Positions 9,056-16,802 of a stretch of DNA of 64,000 nucleotides are shown in pieces. Origin of the DNA: Neorhizobium alkalisoli. Lineage in GTDB: Bacteria; Pseudomonadota; Alphaproteobacteria; Rhizobiales; Rhizobiaceae. Under the pieces are notes generated by a model. It made no database searches and had not been told where the DNA came from. It saw nothing but the letters and a program-made list of their open reading frames with translations. The position numbers were made by a program, and so were the translations under genes. The DNA is taken from contig NZ_VIWP01000003.1 of the NCBI RefSeq assembly GCF_007829835.1, positions 682,001 to 746,000 on the forward strand, in the 5' to 3' direction. Position 1 is the stretch's first letter; every line of letters begins with the position of its first letter.

Positions 9056-9253
9056 ATGGCCGAAAGTGCAAAAGCAGTAGAAGACACCAGGGCTCGCATC
9101 GCCGTCGAAAAGGTCGACAAACCCGGCGTCACCGGCAACCATCCCGCCGCCGGCCCGCATGCGAAAGCCCATCTCACCGACAAGGACAAGACGCCGGGCA
9201 CCGGCGCGCTTCCCGACGACAACGGCCCGGAAATCGACGCTGGCTCGGGCTGA
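9056..9253 (+). CDS. Small hydrophilic protein, 65 aa, unknown
   Basis: The product is highly charged and rich in Lys, Asp, Gly, Pro and Ala, without hydrophobic segments, so it is probably disordered. AGGGAGG at 9043-9049 gives good spacing to ATG 9056, better than to the in-frame ATG 9050. The sequence reads like small stress-type or low-complexity proteins of rhizobia, but I cannot assign a family. Confidence 0.55.
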   Translation: MAESAKAVEDTRARIAVEKVDKPGVTGNHPAAGPHAKAHLTDKDKTPGTGALPDDNGPEIDAGSG

Positions 9254-9378
9254 TATTTTCCATTGAAGGCCTGGCCTTCTCACGCTTCTCGAAAGCCGCC
9301 GCATCTGCGGCGGCTTGTCACTTGCTCCCGTGCTCCGGCAGCGCTACACCGCAACCTTGAGGATGCGGATTGACAGGC

Positions 9379-9768
9379 ATGTCGGACGAAACAATCACTC
9401 TTTATGAAGCGATCGGCGGCGACGACACGGTGCGCGCGCTGGCAAAACGTTTCTACGAACTGATGGACACGCTTCCCGAAGCGGCACGCTGCCGGGCGAT
9501 CCATCCGCCGAGCCTTGCCGGCAGCGAGGCGAAATTTTACGATTACCTCACCGGTTATCTTGGCGGCCCGCCCGTCTATGTCGAGAAGCACGGCCATCCG
9601 CGCCTGCGCTCACGTCATTTCGGCGCCGAGATCGGCCCTGTCGAACGCGACGAGTGGTTGCTCTGCTTCCGGCGCGCGATAGACGAGACGATCGAAAACC
9701 CGAAATTGCGCGACATCATCTGGCAGCCGGTCGAACGGCTGGCCCAGCACATGCAGAACAAGGAATAG
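9379..9768 (+). CDS. Group II truncated haemoglobin
   Basis: Cytoplasmic haem protein of the trHbO (group II) class, 129 residues, usually linked to oxygen or NO/redox chemistry. The proximal His (H80) lies in the GHPRLRSRHF motif, and the group-II conserved Trp at G8 is W93 in ERDEW. The GG motif (LGGPP) precedes the F helix. ATG 9379 is preferred to the TTG at 9370. A DUF423 membrane protein begins four bases after the stop, suggesting co-transcription. Confidence 0.88.
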   Translation: MSDETITLYEAIGGDDTVRALAKRFYELMDTLPEAARCRAIHPPSLAGSEAKFYDYLTGYLGGPPVYVEKHGHPRLRSRHFGAEIGPVERDEWLLCFRRAIDETIENPKLRDIIWQPVERLAQHMQNKE

Positions 9769-9772
9769 GCCG

Positions 9773-10144
9773 TTGGAAAGACTCGTCAAACTGCGGCCGT
9801 TGATTCTGTTTGTGAGCGGCGTCATGGGTGCCTGCGGAGTGGCGCTTGCGGCAGCTGCAAGCCATGGCGGCGACGCGGTGTTTCTCGGCTCGGCCTCGAC
9901 CATGTGTCTGGCGCATGCGCCGGTCCTGCTGGCGCTTTATCTTGGCGATAAATTCTTCAGGACGGCGACACCAGCCGCCCTCATTCTGGGGCTCGGCACC
10001 ATCGTTTTTGCCGGCGATCTGGTGTCACGGCATTATCTCGGCGACCGGCTGTTTCCGTTCGCAGCCCCTTTTGGCGGCACGATGATGATGCTGGGCTGGC
10101 TGGTGGTCGCAGCAGGCGCCTTCTTCAGGTCGCCTGTACGCTGA
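9773..10144 (+). CDS. DUF423-family small membrane protein
   Basis: Inner-membrane protein of 123 residues with four hydrophobic helices. The first is followed by the conserved ACGVALAAAASHG segment, and the protein ends with PFGGTMMMLGWLVVAAGAF, both typical of the DUF423/YgdD family of unknown function. It begins with TTG 9773, with AGGA of the preceding gene's end acting as ribosome site. Close spacing couples it to the truncated haemoglobin gene. Confidence 0.75.
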   Translation: MERLVKLRPLILFVSGVMGACGVALAAAASHGGDAVFLGSASTMCLAHAPVLLALYLGDKFFRTATPAALILGLGTIVFAGDLVSRHYLGDRLFPFAAPFGGTMMMLGWLVVAAGAFFRSPVR

Positions 10145-10169
10145 CATTCCGATGCGCAGGGCATGCGCC

Positions 10170-10388
10170 CTATTTGCGGAACATCAGAACCTTGCCGGCT
10201 TCGGCAGCCGGAACACTGGAGGCGCCCGGCTTCGAAGCCGAGCGGAAGGTTATTATATTACTCGCCTCGGCCTCTTCGCGCGCTGCAATCAGCGCATAAA
10301 GTTCCGGCACCAGTCCGTCGCCGCTGTGTTCGGCCAGTTTGTGCAGGCCGATCAACAGGCTTGCGTCACGACGGTCGTCTTTCATCAT
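10170..10388 (-). CDS. Small conserved-looking protein, 72 aa, overlapping DUF2325 gene
   Basis: Unrecognised soluble protein. ATG 10388 follows CAGGGA at suitable spacing, and its start lies inside the last 23 bases of the upstream DUF2325 gene, which suggests translational coupling. The N-terminal half is helical and charged (DRRDASLLIGLHKLAE), and the C-terminal half is Ala/Ser/Pro-rich. A possible alternative start is the next ATG at 10385. Its job is presumably tied to the DUF2325 protein, by context only. Confidence 0.55.
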   Translation of the reverse strand: MMKDDRRDASLLIGLHKLAEHSGDGLVPELYALIAAREEAEASNIITFRSASKPGASSVPAAEAGKVLMFRK

Positions 10389-10773
10389 TTCTATCCCTGA
10401 TCGTCTGAAGTGCCCGCTCAAGGCTGGATTTCGAACCGTTGCGCAACGGAATGAACTGAACACCGAACTTCTTGCAGCCGGTCTTCACCCTGAGGCAGGC
10501 ATCGTGGCTGATACAGTCGATCGGGCAGAAAACGCAGTCGACCGATGGCAGGACCGTATCGATGCGCGATACCGCCTCGCGCAGGCCGCCATCATGATGG
10601 ATCAGCTCTGCGCCATGCTTGCTGGCGATTTCACGCAGATGCGCAACCTGACAGTCACGGCCACCGACATAGAGGAAGCTGCGGATGTCGATCACATCAC
10701 GGGCACCGATCTTTGCCGGCTGCTCGTTCTGCTCCTGGCTGTTTCCGTTCTTCCGCTTCTGTTTCTTCGCCAT
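10366..10773 (-). CDS. DUF2325-type protein with extra cysteines
   Basis: The C-terminal two thirds resemble DUF2325: VGGRDCQVAHLREIASKHGAEL is the characteristic opening, followed by LPSVDCVFCPIDCISHDACLR. The N-terminal 25 residues are Lys/Gln/Asn-rich and likely disordered. ATG 10773 is chosen because GGGGAG lies just upstream; the longer frame starts in sequence with no ribosome site. Six cysteines fall in the second half, several as C-x2-C and C-x3-C pairs, which hints at metal or redox chemistry. Function is unknown. Confidence 0.65.
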   Translation of the reverse strand: MAKKQKRKNGNSQEQNEQPAKIGARDVIDIRSFLYVGGRDCQVAHLREIASKHGAELIHHDGGLREAVSRIDTVLPSVDCVFCPIDCISHDACLRVKTGCKKFGVQFIPLRNGSKSSLERALQTIRDRNDERRPS

Positions 10774-11007
10774 GACGCTCCCCATTTTCGGCAGAATCTT
10801 CCGGGGCGGCCCCGTCGATGGCGGCACCTTAGTTAAGTTGACTATTAGAGTAAAGATTAAAAGGTGATAATTTTGCTCATATTTCAAAGAGGCATTTCAG
10901 AACCTTCGAAAGCCTTGAAATCAAAGGAAAAACATGGGCATCCGAAAGGTGAAAGGCTGCTAAAGCCTATCTGACGGCATTCCATATACCGTGTAAAAGG
11001 CCCGATA

Positions 11008-11340
11008 TCAGCGGGCCATTTCCAGCGCTGTCATGCGAATGCCGACGAAATTGTCGTGGTCGTCGGCAACGATTTCACCGTAACCGATCACCTGTCCGTT
11101 GACCTGCAGCTCCACCGGCTCGCCAAAATGTTTGTCCAGCCGGAAGCGGGCGCCGTCCTGCGCCGCCATCAGCTGCGCCACGGAAACCTTCGTCTTGCCG
11201 ATCACCACCTGCACCTCGATCGGGATATCGTTCACCCGCTGCGGCGCCAGGTCCAGCTGCTGGACAAAGGAGGTCTTGCGTTCGGATGCAAAACCCGGAG
11301 GGACGGCGGAGGCTTGTTCGGCAGCCATATTATCACTCAT
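11008..11340 (-). CDS. FliN/SpoA-domain protein (flagellar motor switch-like)
   Basis: The C-terminal about 75 residues form a SpoA (FliM/FliN C-terminal) domain. It opens with VNDIPIEVQVVIGKTKVSV, continues through FGEPVELQVNGQVIGYGEIV and ends with VGIRMTAL. In flagella such domains build the C-ring that receives phospho-CheY. The protein is short (110 residues), and ATG 11340 has AAGGTG at the right distance. No flagellar gene neighbours are present, so it may be a stand-alone paralogue rather than the main fliN. Confidence 0.8.
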   Translation of the reverse strand: MSDNMAAEQASAVPPGFASERKTSFVQQLDLAPQRVNDIPIEVQVVIGKTKVSVAQLMAAQDGARFRLDKHFGEPVELQVNGQVIGYGEIVADDHDNFVGIRMTALEMAR

Positions 11341-11577
11341 GACAATCACCTTCTGAAAATGGATTTTCGTGCCGGTCAGGGCACATCATTAAAGACGATT
11401 GGCCCGAAGCCCTCTCTGCAGGAATCGGCCCATGCCCCTGCCTAGATCGCTCGGAATTCCAATGCGCCCTGCACCCGCCGTTAAACTTAACAGGTCCTAA
11501 ACATCCACAGATCCTGGCAATTCGCACGGCCAAGACGATACATTGTCACAAAAATGTAGGCTGATCGGCGCGGGACT

Positions 11578-12006
11578 TTAAGCCTTGCGCGGGACCATGC
11601 GCGCCTGAATGACGGGCGGAACCGAATCACGCATCCGCTTCAGCGTCGCCAGCGGCAGGTTGATCTTGCTCAACGCCTCGATGAAGAACGTGTCTTCCGG
11701 CTTGGAGAAAGAGACGACCATTTCCGCCTTCATCACGTTTTTCTTGGCGCAGGTGAAAAAGATCTCCCCGTCCCCGAGGCAGAGATAAAAATGGTCCGGC
11801 AGAAACTCGATCGCGCTGGACTGGATGGTCGCGCCATTCTCATGCAGGCCGACGATACGGACCTGCAGGCTGGCAAAGGATTTGACCCCGCCCGCTTTCG
11901 GATAGATTGCCCGCGCCACGAGATTGGCCTTGCGCTGGCGGATGCCCGGATTGTCGTTCGCGCTGTAAAACTGCGCGAGATAATGACGTTTCTGGTTCTG
12001 CAACAT
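11578..12006 (-). CDS. Possible PilZ-like protein, 142 aa
   Basis: The fold pattern (basic N-terminus, then beta-rich segment VRIVGLHENGATIQSS, then DHFYLCLGDGEIFFTCAKK) resembles rhizobial PilZ-type proteins. The classical RxxxR and D/NxSxxG c-di-GMP motifs are degenerate: KANLVAR replaces the arginine pair and HENGAT the second. If it is PilZ, nucleotide binding is doubtful. No signal peptide or membrane segment is seen. It stands alone, upstream of and divergent from preT. Confidence 0.45.
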   Translation of the reverse strand: MLQNQKRHYLAQFYSANDNPGIRQRKANLVARAIYPKAGGVKSFASLQVRIVGLHENGATIQSSAIEFLPDHFYLCLGDGEIFFTCAKKNVMKAEMVVSFSKPEDTFFIEALSKINLPLATLKRMRDSVPPVIQARMVPRKA

Positions 12007-12210
12007 GTGGCCGGCCGGAAAACTTGGTTAAAGGATCGTTAATTCCTAACCCGAGGACAAAACCCGTTCAATTATCAGATCTTGCACATTCCTTGCGTTT
12101 CCGCGGCCTGGACCAAGGCTCAGCGCCAAATATTTACCGTTTGATAAATTTTTTGACTGTGTTAGCCTGCCCTCAATAGTTGTCCATGACCATAAAATGA
12201 GGGAACTCGG

Positions 12211-13575
12211 ATGGCACGACTGGGAAGCGGGATCGAGGCCGGACGCCTCTCTCCCGAAGAATACGCATCCAATTTTTCCGATCTTCACCCGCGCCTCGAC
12301 AGGCATGAGGCGCTGGTGGCGGCAGACCGCTGTTATTTCTGTTATGACGCGCCCTGTATGGCGGCCTGTCCCACCGCCATCGATATCCCGCTCTTCATCA
12401 GGCAGATATCGACTGGCAACCCGCTCGGATCCGCCAAGACGATTTTCGACCAGAACATTCTGGGCGGCATGTGCGCCCGCGTCTGTCCCACCGAAACACT
12501 GTGCGAGGACGTCTGCGTCCGTAACACGGCGGAAGACCGGCCGGTCGAGATCGGCAGGCTGCAGCGTTATGCGACCGACATTGCCATGGATGCGGGCCGG
12601 CAGTTTTATGCCCGCAAACCCGAGAGCGGCAAGACAATCGCTGTGGTCGGCGCAGGCCCGGCAGGGCTGGCAGCCGCACATCGGCTCGCCTTGCACGGCC
12701 ATTCCGTCACCATTCTCGAAGCCCGTGAAAAACCCGGCGGCCTCAACGAATACGGTATCGCCACCTACAAGGCGGTCGACGAATTCGCCCAGCGCGAGGT
12801 CGATTACGTCACCGCGATCGGCGGCATCACCTTCGACTACGGCAAGGCGCTCGGCCGCGACTTCTCGCTCTCCGACCTCACCGGCCAATATAATGCGGTT
12901 TTCCTCGGCATGGGACTTGCCGGCGTCAACGGCCTCGGCATCGAAGGCGAGAATCTTCTAGGCGTCGATGACGCCGTGGATTTCATTGCCGCGCTTCGCC
13001 AGACACCGGACAAGGGAAAAATCCCGATCGGCCGGCGCGTCACCGTCATCGGCGGCGGCATGACGGCGATCGATGCCGCCATCCAGGCAAAGCTGCTCGG
13101 CGCCGAGGAAGTGACGATCTGTTATCGCCGCGGCAAGGCCAGCATGAACGCCTCGGCTTACGAGCAGGATCTCGCGACCGCCAATGGCGTCATCATCCGC
13201 CACTGGCTGGCCCCGAAATCGGTGATCGAGAGGGATGGCGCGGTGGCCGGCCTCGAAGTGGCCTATACGGCACTCGGCGATGACGGCAGGCTGGTGATGA
13301 CCGGCGAAACCGGCATGCTCGCCACCGACCAGATTTTTAAGGCGATCGGCCAGAGTTTTTCCGCCTCCGGCCTCGGCGCATTGCAGTTCGAGCGTGGCAA
13401 GATCGTGGTCGATGCCACGGGGCATACCTCGATCGAAAACGTCTGGGCCGGCGGCGATTGCACCGGCATCGGCGAAGATCTGACCGTTGCGGCCGTGGCG
13501 CAGGGACGCGACGCGGCCGAAAGCATCAACCGCATGTTCGCAGCCGGCGCGCGGCCGGCGACCGCCGTGGCGTGA
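12211..13575 (+). CDS. preT: NAD-dependent dihydropyrimidine dehydrogenase, PreT subunit
   Basis: Cytoplasmic electron-transfer subunit that passes electrons from NADH to PreA for reduction of uracil and thymine to dihydro forms, the first step of reductive pyrimidine degradation. Cysteines C41/C44/C49/C53 and C88/C92/C98/C102 would hold the two N-terminal iron-sulfur clusters. A dinucleotide fold GAGPAG at 147-152 binds FAD, and a second one, VIGGGMTAID, lies near residue 275 for the nicotinamide cofactor. The 454-residue length is normal. GAGGGA precedes ATG 12211. preA begins 12 bases after the stop. Confidence 0.95.
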   Translation: MARLGSGIEAGRLSPEEYASNFSDLHPRLDRHEALVAADRCYFCYDAPCMAACPTAIDIPLFIRQISTGNPLGSAKTIFDQNILGGMCARVCPTETLCEDVCVRNTAEDRPVEIGRLQRYATDIAMDAGRQFYARKPESGKTIAVVGAGPAGLAAAHRLALHGHSVTILEAREKPGGLNEYGIATYKAVDEFAQREVDYVTAIGGITFDYGKALGRDFSLSDLTGQYNAVFLGMGLAGVNGLGIEGENLLGVDDAVDFIAALRQTPDKGKIPIGRRVTVIGGGMTAIDAAIQAKLLGAEEVTICYRRGKASMNASAYEQDLATANGVIIRHWLAPKSVIERDGAVAGLEVAYTALGDDGRLVMTGETGMLATDQIFKAIGQSFSASGLGALQFERGKIVVDATGHTSIENVWAGGDCTGIGEDLTVAAVAQGRDAAESINRMFAAGARPATAVA

Positions 13576-13587
13576 GGGGGAAAGACA

Positions 13588-14901
13588 ATGGCTGATATCC
13601 GCAACAATTTCGTCGGCATCAAATCCCCCAACCCCTTCTGGCTGGCCTCCGCACCGCCGACCGACAAAGCCTATAATGTCGAGCGTGCCTTCAGGGCAGG
13701 CTGGGGCGGCGTCGTCTGGAAGACGCTAGGCGAACAGGGGCCGCCGGTCGTCAATGTCAACGGCCCGCGTTACGGCGCGATCTGGGGCGCCGACCGCCGC
13801 CTGCTGGGATTGAACAATATCGAGCTGATCACCGACCGCGACCTCTACACCAACCTTCGAGAGATGAAGGAGGTGAAGAAGAACTGGCCGGACCGGGCGA
13901 TCATCGCCTCGATCATGGTGCCCTGCGAGGAAAGCGCCTGGAAGGCGATCCTGCCACTCGTCGAGGAGACGGAAGTGGACGGGATCGAGCTGAACTTCGG
14001 CTGTCCACACGGCATGTCGGAGCGCGGCATGGGCTCCGCCGTCGGCCAGGTGCCGGAATATATCGAAATGGTCGTGCGCTGGTGCAAGCAATATACCCGC
14101 ATGCCGGTCATCACCAAGCTGACGCCAAACATCACCGACATCCGCCACCCTGCCCGCGCCGCAAAACGCGGCGGCACCGATGCCGTGTCGCTGATCAACA
14201 CCATCTCCTCGATCGTCTCGGTCGATCTCGACAGCTTTTCACCAAACCCTTCGGTCGGCGGCAAGGGATCGCATGGCGGCTATTGCGGCCCGGCGGTCAA
14301 GCCGATCGCGCTCAATATGGTCGCCGAGATCGCCCGCGACCCGGAAACCTTCGGCCTGCCCATTTCCGGCATCGGCGGCGTGACGACCTGGCGGGATGCC
14401 GCCGAATTTTTAGCTCTCGGCGCCGGCAATGTGCAGGTCTGCACCGCAGCCATGACCTACGGCTTCAAGATCGTCCAGGAAATGATTTCAGGTCTTTCCG
14501 ACTGGATGGATGCAAAGGGCCACCAGACGCTGGATGATATTACCGGCCGCGCCGTACGCAACGTCACCGACTGGCAATATCTCAACCTCAACTATATCGC
14601 CAAGGCGCATATCGACCAGGATGCCTGCATCAAATGCGGCCGCTGTCACATCGCCTGCGAGGACACCTCGCATCAGGCGATTACGTCCATGGTCGATGGC
14701 GTCAGACATTTCGAGGTGAAGGAAGAGGATTGCGTCGGCTGTAATCTCTGCGTCAACGTCTGTCCCGTCGAGAACTGCATCACCATGGATGCGCTGGAAC
14801 CGGGCGATCTCGACCAGCGCACGGGAAAGATCGTCGATCCGAACTACGCCAACTGGACGACCCATCCGAACAACCCGATGGCCCGGCAGGCGGCGGAGTG
14901 A
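13588..14901 (+). CDS. preA: Dihydropyrimidine dehydrogenase, PreA subunit
   Basis: Catalytic FMN subunit of the PreTA complex. The first 330 residues are a dihydroorotate-dehydrogenase-type barrel with the catalytic cysteine C139 in NFGCPHGMSERGMG. The C-terminus carries two 4Fe-4S motifs, CIKCGRCHIAC starting at C347 and CVGCNLCVNVCP further on, matching the ferredoxin end of mammalian DPD. It is co-transcribed with preT. Products (dihydrouracil/dihydrothymine) feed the dihydropyrimidinase encoded at 26971-28425, more than 12 kb away, so the pathway is split over two loci. Confidence 0.95.
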   Translation: MADIRNNFVGIKSPNPFWLASAPPTDKAYNVERAFRAGWGGVVWKTLGEQGPPVVNVNGPRYGAIWGADRRLLGLNNIELITDRDLYTNLREMKEVKKNWPDRAIIASIMVPCEESAWKAILPLVEETEVDGIELNFGCPHGMSERGMGSAVGQVPEYIEMVVRWCKQYTRMPVITKLTPNITDIRHPARAAKRGGTDAVSLINTISSIVSVDLDSFSPNPSVGGKGSHGGYCGPAVKPIALNMVAEIARDPETFGLPISGIGGVTTWRDAAEFLALGAGNVQVCTAAMTYGFKIVQEMISGLSDWMDAKGHQTLDDITGRAVRNVTDWQYLNLNYIAKAHIDQDACIKCGRCHIACEDTSHQAITSMVDGVRHFEVKEEDCVGCNLCVNVCPVENCITMDALEPGDLDQRTGKIVDPNYANWTTHPNNPMARQAAE

Positions 14902-14916
14902 AGCCTCCCCGCCCGG

Positions 14917-15906
14917 TTACTCGGCAGCGGCTGGGGCAGCACCGTTAAAGACTTTTTGATAGGCGCTCGGGCTCGTCCCGAGCCGCCTGCGAAAATGATG
15001 CCGCAGCGTTGCCAGCGTCCCAAAACCGCTGGCGACGGCAATGTCATCGAGCGGCAGCGACGCCCTGCCCTCCAGCAAGGTCCGGGCATGCCCGAGCCTC
15101 TCGCGCAAAAGCCACTCCCCGACGCTTTCGCCGGTCGTCTGTTCGAAGCGCCGCTGAAACGTGCGCTCACTCATGCCGGCCTTTGTCGCGAGGAACCGGA
15201 TTGGCTGTTCCTGCCCGAGATTCTCGCGCATCCATTCGAGAAGCGGGCCAAGCCGCATGCCCTCGCGCGCCACCGGCACCGATGTGCGGATGAACTGCGC
15301 CTGTCCGCCTTCGCGATGCGGCGGCAGGACGAGCCGTCGCGCAACGCTGTTGGCGGCATCGACGCCGTGATCGCGGCGCACGACATGCAGGCAGAGATCG
15401 ATGCCCGCGGCACTGCCGGCCGCGGTCAGGAGATTGCCCTCGTCCATGTAAAGGACATCGGCATCGAAGCTGATATTCGGGTAACGCGCAGCGATGCCCT
15501 CGACATAACGCCAATGGGTCGTCGCCCGCTGCCCGTCGAGCAGACCGGTTGCGGCCAGAACCGCGACGCCCGAGCAGAGCGACATCAGCCGCGCTCCGCG
15601 CGCATGCGCCTGCCGCAGTGCTTCCGCCAAGTCTTCGGGAACCTCAGCATTGATCGATCGCCAGCCCGGAACGACGATCAGATCGGCCTCGGCCAAAAGA
15701 TCCAGCCCGCGATCGACGGAGACGGTGAGACCACCCGCGGCACGCAGCGGCCCCGGTTCGATGCCGCAGACCGAATAACGGTACCAGTCCTCGCCCATTT
15801 CCGGACGCGGCAGACCAAAGACTTCATAGGCGATGCCGAATTCGAAGGTGCAGAGCCCGTCATAGGCCAGCACGACGACATGAGGGCCGCGAAGCGCATT
15901 TGGCAT
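14917..15906 (-). CDS. GlxA/FtrA-type transcription regulator (DJ-1/PfpI plus AraC)
   Basis: Regulator with an N-terminal DJ-1/PfpI amidotransferase-like domain (about residues 1-180) that serves as a sensor in this family. The nucleophile-elbow cysteine is in LMSLCSGVAVLA. An AraC helix-turn-helix pair follows at the C-terminus (IRFLATKAGMSERTFQRRF, then LDDIAVASGFGTLATLRHHF). It is divergent from the rhodanese-like gene at 16012, its probable target; such pairs recur in rhizobia from memory. The start is unsettled: ATG 15906 gives the usual length, while TTG 15936 or ATG 15927 would add 7-10 residues with no better ribosome site. Confidence 0.85.
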   Translation of the reverse strand: MPNALRGPHVVVLAYDGLCTFEFGIAYEVFGLPRPEMGEDWYRYSVCGIEPGPLRAAGGLTVSVDRGLDLLAEADLIVVPGWRSINAEVPEDLAEALRQAHARGARLMSLCSGVAVLAATGLLDGQRATTHWRYVEGIAARYPNISFDADVLYMDEGNLLTAAGSAAGIDLCLHVVRRDHGVDAANSVARRLVLPPHREGGQAQFIRTSVPVAREGMRLGPLLEWMRENLGQEQPIRFLATKAGMSERTFQRRFEQTTGESVGEWLLRERLGHARTLLEGRASLPLDDIAVASGFGTLATLRHHFRRRLGTSPSAYQKVFNGAAPAAAE

Positions 15907-16011
15907 GATCTTTACGCCTATCGTCATTATTGCCAATTTCGCCCATCGATATCAGAGGCGATGATGACCCCGCAAGATCATCAAAAGGCAGATCACCGGA
16001 AGGACTAAAAA

Positions 16012-16413
16012 ATGCCGAGCCTCGCCGCCGAAACACCTGCAGCCTCCCCCGCCGAAACCGCCGCCTATTACGCCCGCAAACTGGCTTTCGAGACCGATTG
16101 CTGGGACGTGCATGCCTCGTTTGCGTCAGGCACCACCGATTTCGTGCTTCTCGACGTGCGTTCGCCGACGCTCTTTGCCCGATCGCATGTGCCCGGTGCG
16201 CTCAATCTGCCGCATGGTAAGATGACGGCGCATCGCATGTCCGCATGGCCGGCCGAGACGCTTTTCGTGGTCTATTGCGCCGGACCGCATTGCAACGGCA
16301 CCGACAAGGCGGCCTTCCGCCTGGCGAGCCTCGGTTATGCGGTAAAAGTCATGATTGGTGGCATGACCGGCTGGGCGGATGAGGGCTTTGACACCGCATC
16401 CGGTTCCGATTGA
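16012..16413 (+). CDS. Rhodanese-like sulfurtransferase, 133 aa
   Basis: Single rhodanese domain, cytoplasmic. The strand FVLLDVRSPTLFARSHVPGALNLPH and the active-site loop YCAGPHCNG are diagnostic, so a catalytic cysteine is present. Such enzymes carry sulfane sulfur as persulfide. It is divergent from the GlxA/FtrA-type regulator, suggesting control by it. The physiological acceptor is unknown. Confidence 0.85.
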   Translation: MPSLAAETPAASPAETAAYYARKLAFETDCWDVHASFASGTTDFVLLDVRSPTLFARSHVPGALNLPHGKMTAHRMSAWPAETLFVVYCAGPHCNGTDKAAFRLASLGYAVKVMIGGMTGWADEGFDTASGSD

Positions 16414-16421
16414 ATGCAAAA

Positions 16422-16452
16422 ATCGCACTGCACGAACCGCGTGCAGTGCGAT
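16422..16452. other. Perfect 12-bp hairpin after rhodanese gene
   Basis: ATCGCACTGCAC and GTGCAGTGCGAT form a perfect 12-bp stem with a 7-base loop. The base run on the left gives a T tract only when read on the minus strand, so on the plus strand it is not a textbook terminator, although it could still end the rhodanese transcript. The remaining bases up to 16800 hold no gene or motif I can name. Confidence 0.5.
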
Positions 16453-16802
16453 AAAAATTGTGTCTGCGCAGATTTCCCTCGATGGTTTTGACCAGAGAAA
16501 CGTTGAAATAAAGCGGGAAACTCAAAATTGCCGCACCGCAACACAGTGGAACCATTCAACGCCTGAAATCGGGAAGTATACGACTTTAAAAGAGTTTTAG
16601 CGGAACCTTTACTGAGCAATTGCCCGACACTGATAATATTGATCGGCAAATCGCCGTTTTAGCCGCCTCCGCCTTAGACCATCAGGTCTGGCTGCGACAT
16701 TTTAACCTGCAATTAGTCTAGATGTGGCAAGACCTTAGCCAGACATCCTGACGCGAACGATGAGACGCGCCATGGAGATGTGTGTTGGGCAGGAACAGAT
16801 TG

